64,000 nt of DNA from Pseudopithomyces maydicus. Taxonomy: Eukaryota; Ascomycota; Dothideomycetes; Pleosporales; Didymosphaeriaceae. Within the stretch, counting starts at the first letter, position 1, and every line of letters starts with the position of its first letter. The notes below the pieces were generated by a model. The model saw only the letters and a program-made list of their open reading frames with translations, was not told the DNA's origin and did not search any database. The DNA lies in contig JANTUC010000004.1 of the NCBI GenBank assembly GCA_026873275.1, positions 124,001 to 188,000 on the forward strand, read 5' to 3'. The translations under genes and the position numbers were made by a program. Below are positions 22,084 to 32,401 of this stretch, in pieces.

Positions 22084-25000
22084 ATGCGACTTCCAAGGCT
22101 GCTCACGGGCCTTTCGGCTGTCCTAGCTGCAGCTGCGGCGGTCGACAATGGACTCCAGAAAGATGTGACTTGGGATAACGGCAGTCTTCTCATCAATGGA
22201 GAACGAATCATCATTATGAGTGGCGAGTTCCACTATCAGCGTCTGCCTGTGCCGGAACTGTGGCTCGATGTTTTTCAAAAGTTCAAGGCATCAGGAATGA
22301 ACACCGTCTCAATTTACTTTTTCTGGTCCTACCACTCGGCATCCAGGGGCAAATATGATTTCTCAACCCCAGGAAAGGATATTCAGCGCCTGTTCGACCT
22401 GGCTAAAGAAGCCGGGCTTTATGTCATTGCACGGCCTGGTCCCTATTGCAATGCAGAAACGAACGGGGGCGGACTTGCTCTATGGGGTAGTGATGGCAGC
22501 ATGGGCTCTCTCAGGACCTCGGACGAAACTTATCATAAGGCCTGGTCGGAGTGGATTGCTGAAGTCGGACCTATAATTGCTAAGAACCAGATCACGAATG
22601 GCGGACCTGTCATCCTTAGTCAAGTCGAGAATGAGCTGCAACAAACAAAATATGACCCGGATAACACTCTGGTTAAATACATGATTCAGATCGAAGAAGC
22701 GTTCAAGGAAGCTGGATTGATTGTCCCCACGTCGCATAATGAGAAAGGTTTCCGAAGCAAGAGCTGGTCCACCGGTAAGTAATTTTCATGCATACGCCTA
22801 TGATTTTCTTAATAATCAATTTTTATAGACTACAACAACGTTGGAGGTGCAGTCGATATCTATGGCCTCGACAGCTACCCAGGTGGAATGAGCTGTACCA
22901 ACCCTAACACTGGCTTCAATCTTCCATACACCTACTATCAATGGTTCCACGATGTGTCGCCATCTCAACCTGAATACCTTCCGGAGTTCGAAGGTGGTTG
23001 GTTTCAACCATGGGGAGGGTACTTTTATGACACAGTGAGTGCATTTCCTCGGCGGTAGACACAGCAGACAGAGCAAAATGCTAATCTTGAGCAGTGCCAA
23101 GCAGAACATAGTCCAGAATTTGCAGACGTTTTCTACAAGGGTATCGTTGCTCAAAGAGCAACCCTGCTCAATCTCTACGTAGCCTTTGGTGGAACAAGCT
23201 GGGGTCACAGCGCTGCGCCAGTGGTGAGTGCTTCGCTAGACATCAACATTCCTCCAGCATTGTCTTACTAGCTTGCAGGTCTATACTTCTTACGATTATG
23301 CTGCGCCATTGCGTGAAACGCGCGAGATACAGGACAAGTTCAGACAATACAAATTGCTAACCTTGTTCACTCGTGTGAGCCAGGGTCTTGCTAACACGGT
23401 GATGGAGACAAACGGTACAGGAGTTGCTGTAGACAGCTCGGATATCTGGACCTGGGTGCTCAAGAACAAAGAGACGAATGCGAGGTTTTACCTGGCCCAA
23501 CATAACCAGACCAGCTCACGCTCAATCACCGACTTTTCCATAACGCTCGACACATCTGCGGGCAATGTAACCGTTCCAAACTTACAGCTTGCTGGAAGAC
23601 AAAGCCGATGGATCGTTACAGACTACCCGATTGGAAACGAGACTTTGCTCTACTCATCTGCCGAGGTTCTAACGTATGGTACGTTTCCTCAGCCAGTTGT
23701 TGTATTCTACCTACGTGAAGGTCAGACCGGACAATTTGCTTTCAAGGGTACCAGAAACGTCACGTTCACCTCCTCTGGTGAGAATACGGATTTTAAATCT
23801 ACTTCCTCTGGAAATTCTTTCACGTACACGCAGACCAAAGGTTCGAGTGTCGTGAAATTCTCCAATGGTGTACTTGCGTATCTAGTCGATATTCCTACAG
23901 CCTGGTCATTCTTCGCGCCTTCTACTACTTCGCAGCCGCTTATAAAACCTAGCGAACAGGTATTCGTTTTTGGACCATACCTGGTGCGCTCGGCGAGCGT
24001 TGATGGTGATGTTGTCTCGGTCATTGGCGACAATGCCAACGCGACTACGATCGAGGTTTATGCTGGATCGACAACGAACACAATATCTTGGAATGGTACG
24101 TAACATATCTCTATGGGGTGAAAATTTGTATTTTGGACATTGGATGGAACGAGAGAAACCATCTTAGCTGACTTTACATCTTCAAGGCGCCAAACTCGAG
24201 ACTACAAGAACGACCTACGGCTCACTGACTGCCAACATCCCGGGCGCTGCAGACCGTGCGATATCCCTTCCAGAATTGGCAAATTTCAGGGCCGCAGACT
24301 CTCTTCCCGAAGTCTCGCCATCGTACGATGATAAGAACTGGGCTGTGGCAAATAAAACGACCACGCTCAGTCCTGTGAAACCACTTACGCTCCCGGTTTT
24401 ATTCAGCAGCGATTACAAGTTCTATACCGGTGCTAAAATATACCGCGGTTACTTCAATGGGAGAAATGTAACGAGCGCAAATATCACTGCACAAGGTGGT
24501 GTCGCAGCTGGGTGGAATGCCTGGCTCAACGGAAAGTTTGTCGGCTACCACCCTGGCAACGCCTCGCTCCAGTCAACCACAGCAACACTTTCTTTCAAGG
24601 GTATGAACCTGACTGAAAAGAATAACGTCCTGACAATTGTCACCGACTACACTGGTCATGATCAAACCTCCACGGGACCCGCCGGCGTCGAGAACCCGCG
24701 TGGATTACTAGGTGCCCAGCTTCAAGGCAGTACTTTCAGCCAATGGAAGGTTCAAGGCAATGCGGGTGGAGAGAACAATATCGATCCCGTAAGAGGACCC
24801 ATGAATGAGGGCGGACTATACGGCGAGCGTCTAGGATGGCATCTTCCAGGCTTCGATACTTCTAAGTGGGCTGAAGCGAGTCCCGTAACTGATGGGGTCA
24901 GGGGCGCTGCCATCAGATGGTTCACAACGAGCTTTGACCTAGACATTGATGAGGATCTCGACGTTCCCCTTGGGATAGAGGTGGAGGCACCATCGGGTAC

Positions 25001-25277
25001 TGTTGCTCGTGTGCTAATTTTTGTAAACGGCTATCAGTTTGGTAAGTATGTGTCGCACATTGGCCCTCAGACACGCTTCCCCATTCCCCCTGGTATCATC
25101 AATAGTCGAGGAAGTAATACACTTTCCTTGGCAGTGTGGGCGCAAACCGAGGCAGGCGCCAAACTAAACACGTTGCGCTTGATTCAGTATGGAAAGTACC
25201 AAAGTGGATTTGGATTTGGCAAGATTGATGGCAAGGCGTTACAGCCTGCATGGAAGGACAGGAGCCGATACGCTTGA
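22084..25277 (+). CDS. Secreted GH35 beta-galactosidase (LacA type)
   Basis: 977 aa glycosidase that releases terminal beta-galactose from galactans or xyloglucan side chains. Exons: 22084-22774, 22829-23034, 23095-23223, 23279-24095, 24187-25277 (introns 54-91 bp); total length is in frame. It starts with signal peptide MRLPRLLTGLSAVLAAAAA. The TIM barrel opens with SGEFHYQRLPVPELW. The acid/base is Glu184 in QVENELQ and the nucleophile Glu283 in LPEFEGGWF. Fungal GH35 C-terminal domains follow: beta-sandwich jelly rolls with ARVLIFVNGYQFGKY near the end. Many N-glycosylation sites fit secretion. It lies divergent from the cation exchanger without an obvious link. The ATG at 22084 is the first in this frame. 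Confidence 0.96.
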
Positions 25278-25500
25278 ATTGACGGCTGTCATAAGATTAC
25301 AAACGAGCGCACTAATAGAATGAATACGCCATTTGGCAAACGCCGTGCGCGCCTTTAGTTTGCCCAGACGCTACAGGGTAGACTAGATCAACTTGACGGT
25401 TTTGTTCAACGTTAGTGACCTAGCTTAATTGCAGCCTGACGCACCGACACACCTCTCACACACTCTCCCCAGCGGTCTTTCGCTCTCTCTGTACTCGAAG

Positions 25501-26955
25501 ATGAGTGAGATAGAGGGGTCGAGGATGGGTGAGGTAGAGGGGCTTGTGCACCGTACCATTATCAGCATCTGTATGGGATCAATCCTCAGCACGATGTTTG
25601 TTGCCTTGCGGCTTTGGACTCGCTACACAATTTCACACGCACTTGGGCTGGACGACCTTCTCATAACACTCTCTTGGGTATGTAGTGTATGTGCCTCCAA
25701 ACCGCCTGTATAGTACTGACAATATTTCCCAGCTCTGTGCGGCTATAATGACGGTCTTCGTGGGGTAAGTGACTGAGATAACCGTCGAATTCAACTTCAA
25801 TTGACCTTTCGTAGTAAGTTGATAAAAACCCCTTCGCCAAAAGAGAAATAGAAGGAATATCCAATAAAAAGGATGCCACAAGAACTTGACGGCCCTACAA
25901 ACGTCGTCAAGATCCCGTTACGTCAGACTAAGCACCATAGGGCTACAATTGTCCCACGGCCTAGGTCAACACGTTGCAGATCTTGCGGAGTCCCACTACC
26001 GGTCAATGCTGCTCGTTAGCTAAATCCTCCCGTCTTTCTCCTACCAGGACCTGACTTTCTAGTACACCTATCTCACCCAAATCGCATACGTCACGTCGCT
26101 GGGTCTTACCAAGTTGGCAATCCTCACGCAGTACCAGCGCGTCTTCACAAGCCCTGAATTCCAATTCCGGAACTTGATTATCACCCGACTCGTCACCGCA
26201 CTCACCATAAGCTCAATGTTGTGCGCCACTTTCATCTGCTTCCCGATCAAAAAGTTCTGGGCCTACCATTCCGTGGGTGGACGGTGTATGAACTTTGCAG
26301 CATTGTGGTACACCCTCGCCTGGCTGAATATAGTCTCGGACCTGATAATCATCGTACAACCCCTGCCGGTGATACGTTCTCTGAAGTTGCCACGGCGACA
26401 GAAGTGGTTGTTGATGGGCGTGTTCGCTGTGGGACTCATGTACGTATGGATGTGCACTAGGGAGATAACTCGTGCATATACTCACAGTCTATGTATCTTC
26501 CATGATATCCGCTAATTCACAACGAATGCAGTGTTTGTGCGGTCTCCTGCGGGCGCTTGAAATTCCTCGCCTTCATGTCAGACTTGAAAGATATCCCGTA
26601 CAACAGCAGGAGGGCCATGGCGTACTCTTCTGTCGAAGCCTACCTCGCGCTCGGATGCGCCTGTCTTCCACCCCTGCGCCCGATATTTGCGAAATGGCGG
26701 TTTTGCAAGTGTGGCGGTGGGAAGGCATCGAACACTGAATCTACGAGTTGGGTATCGCGTGGAACTGAACGGCGGAATGGAAGAGGCAAAGGCTCATCGG
26801 ATACCGACCTCATACACGATGAAGAAGGCCAGTCAACTTCCGGCGGTCATGTGTATCGATTAGGTACGAGCAGTACAACGGAGGATAATATTGAGGTGAT
26901 AGAGCTGGCGCAGCTTGAGCCTGCGAAGACCAAGAGGGCTCATGGCTCCATGTAA
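25501..26955 (+). CDS. PTH11-like integral membrane protein (fungal rhodopsin-domain family)
   Basis: 363 aa, seven TM helices, of the fungal-specific PTH11/CFEM-GPCR-like superfamily (Pfam Fung_rhodopsin). Five exons: 25501-25677, 25733-25764, 25933-26014, 26063-26439, 26532-26955. Length and phases agree only if intron 2 ends at CTAAG (25932) and is 168 bp. Characteristic segments: LGLDDLLITLSW in TM2, HGLGQHV after TM3, TSLGLTKLAILTQYQRVF in TM4, WLNIVSDLIIIVQPLPV in TM6, and DLKDIPYNSRRAMAYSSVEAYLALGCACLPPLRP across the last loop and TM7. The Ser/Thr/Glu-rich tail is cytosolic. No CFEM domain is present. Possible role in sensing surface or nutrient cues, but most members lack a known ligand. 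Confidence 0.87.
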
Positions 26956-27553
26956 TCTGGCAGCGGCGCTCGGCTCTGGCGTATTTTCACGAAGAGCGTC
27001 AAGAATGATAGCGGGTGTAGACCCTGGCTTTTGACTCGGCATCCAATGCCGGTGCTACTTGGGTACACGCTCGGTTGTAATGGTGTTGGATACGTGGACA
27101 TAGGAGATGAAATGTCCTAAAGCCTTCATTGATGACGCAACGGAGCGTATAGATGCCGGTTGCTAGAAAGTCAACTCATAAATTGATTGAGTACCTATTC
27201 CGATGTTCGGGTATGAAAGCCGAAACATGTTATCCTAGTGCAACGCCAATATAGTGCCTAGTGTTCTACCATCTTAGCACGGCTTAGGGCCGAGCTAGGT
27301 GAAGCTTGACCATACCGCACGAAAGAGCGATTTGTCGCCATTCCCAGTTTCATCCATCTCTGCAAAACAATCGATGCCAAATGAATCGAGGCCGAAGAGC
27401 CACCAAGACCGTGTTCAGGCTGCGCTTGAGCGATGCGCAACAGTAGTCTGAACGGGCGAGGATTGCCACGCCATCGATCCCACGCCATCGGCCCCAGGGC
27501 ATCAGATGCAGCTTTGCAGACGTAGAGCCCATGGTCCCATTAAATTACGGTGT
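26956..27553. other. Convergent 3' region
   Basis: About 600 bp between the PTH11-like gene (+) and the 4-TM gene (-). No gene, repeat or RNA recognised. Confidence 0.4.
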
Positions 27554-28323
27554 TTACTTCGTCCAACTTTGGTACGTGGGTATCTCGGGTTGCCATCCGG
27601 CAATCCACGCGACTCCTAATATAGCCAACCACATTCCTACCGACGTCAATTCCAAGCCCCAGCCGCTCAAGCCAAAGAACCACGCGACGACCAGTCCCGC
27701 GTGGATGAACACGCAAGCGCCGAGAAATATGTCAAAATGCAGCCGTGTCTGTAAGAGAACGTTAGATACTGGGGCTCTGTTGTGGGAGGGAGATGACCTA
27801 CGATTCTGAGCCTTCCCAGCGGCTTGTCGCCCTCGGCGTCACCGATGATCGCCAAACACGTCGCAGTGAACCAGAACCCCAGCACGGTGAGGAGCGAGTA
27901 AATCACGATGCCGGCGATGCTTCCTTTGATGACGGCGGAAAGAATGCTAAGGGCCGACATGCCTGTTCTCAGGGCGAGGATGGTAAGCATAGCCAGGTGT
28001 CGCACGCGTGCCTTTCGATCGGGCGTATGGATGAGACTGTACGACGAGAGCGAGAAGGTGTAGAATTGCCGCAGGCGCTGCTTCCACGGTGGTTGTGCGA
28101 GTGGTGGAGGGGCGGATCTCTCGGGCAGATCATCTGGGAATATGCCTCCATTCTGGTAGAGGGTGCGGGACTGTTCGAATGAACCTCCGCCTGTCCGATT
28201 CAGGTTGCCCATGGGAACGATCTCAGGGTCGTTACCTGAGTATCTGATGGGAACGACATTTGGATCATGGCCAGCATACCGACTTGGGGGCTGCTCAATG
28301 ACTTGGGTCATGGTAGTGCTCAT
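27554..28323 (-). CDS. Uncharacterised four-TM membrane protein
   Basis: 238 aa. Exons 27802-28323 and 27554-27748 with a 53 bp intron (GTAGGT/CAG). The first 85 residues are polar and Pro-rich, with a doubled PNVVPIRYSGNDPEIVPM-like segment. Four hydrophobic helices follow: MLTILALRTGMSALSILSAVI, then the segment around IAGIVIYSLLTVLGFWFTA, then FLGACVFIHAGLVVAWFFGL and VGMWLAILGVAWIAGW. The topology (cytosolic tail plus four TM) resembles MARVEL-type fungal proteins, but I cannot confirm the family. It has no signal peptide. The second exon is too short to be found as an open frame and is supported by splice sites and a continuing hydrophobic pattern. Confidence 0.75.
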
Positions 28324-29165
28324 TCTGAGTGTTGCATTCAGTTCGCAGCAGTCAGTTTCGGGGGTGACCGAAGGATCCTATAGCCAAGAAGACGAGAGCC
28401 GACGAAGCTTCTTCGCCAATAGAGACGAGACGCAGCGGCCTTGGAAGACAAGATGTTTTGTTTCGTTTCGTTCCGAGATAAGTAAACACCGAGGCACACA
28501 ATCTCGAAAGTCCGGTCCAGTGTCGTAAGGATCAGTCCGTATATTTTGGGAGATGAGAAAGAAGGGATGGGGAATTGAGAATGCACTTGAGTGCAACAGA
28601 TTACCAGGGGAAGTAATACCAAGACAATGTGCAACGCCTTGGCCTCAGGTGCGTGGCATGGTTTCTAATTGATTCCAATCATAGTACCTACTCTTTACGT
28701 GCGGACGCACTCTGCACATCACTGTGGCAGTGTTTGACGTGTTGCCTGAATGGCTACCCATGTCATGCAGCAACTGGGAAAGTTGCTTATTCTTCCCCGT
28801 GTATTGGCTTGCAAGGAATGTTTCAATTGGGACCAAACGTGCCGCAAGTAGGCAAATGCACCGTGCCGCTGCTTACGGAAAGCACAGTGCATGCAGCTGG
28901 TAAGCGAGGGCGGAGGCATAGACGAGATTAATTGATCACGGAGGCACCGTGACCACACCGCCCCGTTACTGCGTTTCCGGCGATCCTACCAGCCCGCCCG
29001 ACCGGGTTCAACGGTGGAAAGGCCTGGCTTTCGACAAACTGCAAAATCGACTCAGCTATCACCAGATCCTGCCGTGCCGTGGTTCTGCCAGCCGAACTGT
29101 CGGTCTGCGGCGACTAACCACGCAGTGAGCATCTCAACAATCAGTGCTGCGCGATTGGACATCAA
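28324..29165. other. Divergent promoter region
   Basis: 842 bp between the 4-TM gene (-) and the STAND-like gene (+). No further feature recognised. Confidence 0.4.
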
Positions 29166-31215
29166 ATGGATTCAGGAACTGAAGTACTGAGGGTCACGAC
29201 TGCGATCGTGTCTGCCTTCCAGACCGCGGCTGATGCCGTGGAATTTATCAAGGACCGGAAGGACAGAAGGAAGCGAAAAAAGATGTAGATATCGAAGAGC
29301 TTCTGGAAATCAAAATCCTTCACAGATCCCTTGTAGAGGTGAGGCTTTTAATGATCATGTGCTCTCGTCACCACTGACTGTTCGAGCAGGGTGGCACACG
29401 ATGTCGCAAACATTGCGCCAACAGGCACCAACAGTATGGATCCGCCTTCGAGGCTGGCGATGACATGGCAAAGCAGGCGCTCCAAGAAGTGGTTATATCT
29501 TTGCAAACGGAGATAATACAGCCACTCCATATTGCGCGTGCTGTCGAAAATGCTACCCTTGATGTCACCGCCCTTCACGAATCTTCAATCTCGAATCGCA
29601 AAGATGCCATGCGAGCTATGGATCAGTTATGCCAGCGAATAATGGCCAGCACTCAGTACCTGCCACAACATGGTGCATACCAGCTTGGTGCCGTTGGCCC
29701 TTCTAACATGAGTTTTCAATCCAGCTCTACAAGTGTGCCAGTATCGGATATTATTGATTCTTATGAAGAACCCTCATCAGTCCCGCCCAGTATAGGAAGC
29801 CCTGCATTACCCTATGAGACACGCGCCTTCTCCCAACGGACCTTTAGTCTGCAGAGCTCCGTCTATGAGCCGGAGCAGATGAGACATCCCCAGCCGCCTC
29901 AGAAATCACCTTTAGCTTGGATCGCAAATAGAGTAGATGCCCCTCAAGTTGATCCGCTACCCAGATTGACTGTTCCAATAAGACTCGAACAATCAGTCAG
30001 CTATCAAAGCCCGGATGACGCCCAAGGAGAACGGATGAGCTATCTGTCGACAACCTACACATCTTCGATAAGCGACAGAGGCTCGATGAACTTACAACCA
30101 GTGAGCGATACGCCAGCCAGCACTCCCCGTTACTCCCAGGATCCTCCAAGTAGAGTTGTGTCGACAGAAAGGCCCTACAATGATCGTTCACCCATGGCAG
30201 CCTCGCCTTCTGACAGTAGAACAATCCAACGCCTGCAACAGACGCATGAACAGCTGCAAACCATGCACCAGAAAATGAGAGATCTAGAGATAAAGAAGCA
30301 AGACTATGGCGGTTACTTTGGAGCTGAAAGAGAAAGAGAAGAGACGCAGTCTATGATGTCCAAACCACTTCCTCCTGCCCCATCTTTGGGACTCGTCCTT
30401 GCTACGGCGGACCGGAAACGCGCATCTGTTGGGTCCGAAGCTCCAGAAGTCATCAAGGCTTATACTGATGATGCCCAAGCATTATCTCCACGCGAAGACA
30501 CGTTCTCGGAGAAGGAACCTTCTCCACGCCTGGTGCCTGATTACAATGCACGCTTATTATCTCTCCCGCTTGGAATGGAGTCTATATGGGTACCACTGAC
30601 GCGACCGGCCATGCACAATAGGTACCATGGTTTCTGCAAAGGAGCATGGCAGATTCGGAAAGCTGTAAGGTATCCCCGGGAACCCAGTATCGCATTTTTA
30701 CTAACATGTGAACCACACAGGTGTCCGAAGGCCTTGAGGTCCAGGTTACGCCTGCTTTGAAAGAACCCACGCTCCACTGGGCGTGCAAGGAGTGCAAGTT
30801 CAAGTCCAGGGCTCCCAATTCAGACTCTCTGCCTGATCAAGTCATGTCAAATCAGAAGTACAACATCCGGTTCCGATGGTTATTCCTTGCAAAGTCCCAT
30901 CGAAGCGCGGATGCTTCGATTGACGTGCTCGAAAATTACAAGTACGGATGCATCTTCTGCGCAGCCGAGGGCAAAGCAACCGCCGTCCACGACAGGCTCG
31001 ATCACCTTATGGTACACATCGTCTCGAAACACAAGCCAATCACCATGACGCCGGACATTAGGGCCAAGACAAAATGCGTGGTAGGCAACGTGGCCCACAA
31101 TCTACAAGATTGGGACATACACGTGCCCGATTCGATTCAGAAAGCGCCCACGGTTGCTACCGATAAGTTCCTCATTTCAGCATCCAAATTCTTTGGAAAG
31201 AAGGGGAAACGATGA
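29166..31215 (+). CDS. Fungal protein with STAND-like N-terminal helical domain and Cys-pair C-terminal domain; frame broken once
   Basis: About 647 aa after one base is restored. Exons 29166-29338, 29390-30664, 30721-31215 (introns 51 and 56 bp). The frame stops after residue 39 unless one A is added to the A6 run 29276-29281; then KRKKDVDIEELLEIKILHR continues to the splice site and the total length becomes a whole number of codons. The N-terminal 120 residues (EVLRVTTAIVSAFQTAADAV onward) look like the helical domain found at the N-terminus of fungal STAND/NLR-like and related proteins. A long disordered Ser/Pro/Gln region with a short coiled coil (LQQTHEQLQTMHQKMRDLE) follows. The C-terminal domain has CKEC, CIFC and a late His pair (HLMVHIVSKH), suggesting zinc binding. 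No NTPase domain is present. Function unknown. Confidence 0.78.
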
Positions 31216-32401
31216 AGTTCTTGGCCCAGCTCATTTTCATGTACATATAATTTTTAATGGGTCCCGCACTGCAAGTACTGCCAGCGCGAGAGCCGTGGAT
31301 ACCAATAGCAGACGAAAAGCAACCCATCAGAATACTCACTAAGTTCATTATTGGTTTTTGTATGCCTTCAAATCATCATTGGCTGCAATGTCCGAAAGAT
31401 ATCACACAATGCTCGGTAACCTGCGTCGTGTTCGACAAATTACAGCCACCACAATTCGAAGATCATCGCTGCAGATAACAACCAAAATACACACGTCCGC
31501 TACCTGTCTGCAATTGATTGCCCGCAAGGCTGTTTTTGAAGGCCGTAAATCAAAAGATCTTCAACCGCTCGAGTGATGGTGGTATCCCCGCGAGACTGAC
31601 TGGCCGGATATTATGAAGGCTGCCACGCGGTTTAATGTTTACATGCCCGAGCCGCATAATGGGTCGATTCCCACGCTACCCTGCTCGGGGCAACATTGCA
31701 TGGTGCACCTATAAGCCAGATCCTTTCGCGGGCACAGAGGGACCGTGCAACCCATTGCGACTTCCGCATCTGAATCGCTTGTCGAAGCTTCCTGATTGGG
31801 CGCCTTCCGCACGAGTGATCATCCATCCACCGTCCAGCTCATCGTCCGGCCCCCAACCTTCCCGCAACAGATGCTTATCACCTATAGTAATCTCTTCCGT
31901 CGCCGGATATGGCAAGGCGGCGAAGCTTGAGCATGTAAGTGTTTCTTTTTTCCTCGCCCCCTGGCGCGTCTAGGCCTCACGTGGGGCAGTCCTGAGTGGA
32001 GGAGGCGCAGCTGTTGCAGGCGGATGAGGTGAATGCGTGAGGCGCCACCGCTGATATTGCAGGGGATCGTCGACACCTTTCACGGTAATAGGTATGCGTG
32101 AGCGCCCTGGTCAGTGCCTCTGAAATTAGAACAGTGCTGCCTTTTCAGGGTCTCGGTGACCTTTCCAGTTTGGTACACCCTGCATGACGGGCCGTTGTTC
32201 TTTCTCCATGTCCCTCTGATGGGCTTTAACCTAGCTGATTCTTTTGTACGATTGCTGATTTATTAGTGTCGCCGCTATTTCGTTCGTTCCTTCGCTCTGC
32301 TGGCCGTTGTTGCTGGATGTTTGGGAAATCGACTCCACGGTTTGGAAAGGTTTGAGATTGTCCACCTTGCATAGGCTACCCTTAGGCAATTCATCTTCAA
32401 C
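31216..32401. other. Intergenic region upstream of K+/H+ antiporter
   Basis: 1.19 kb between two plus-strand genes. It holds the 3' UTR of the STAND-like gene and the antiporter promoter. Open frames near 31,630-31,970 have no recognisable domain. Confidence 0.4.

Noticed and set aside
25678..26062. PTH11-like gene first looked like a pseudogene because the exon 2/exon 3 phases did not fit
   Set aside because: Using the acceptor at 25932 (CTAAG) instead of 25940 gives a fully in-frame 363 aa protein with expected motifs.
29465..31215. STAND-like gene starting at the downstream long frame only
   Set aside because: Exon 1 from 29166 plus one missing base and a good 51 bp intron gives the family-typical N-terminus, and the total becomes whole codons.
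31655..31690. tRNA T-arm-like string GGGTCGATTCCC
   Set aside because: The loop is one base short and no matching anticodon arm, D arm or acceptor stem was found around it.
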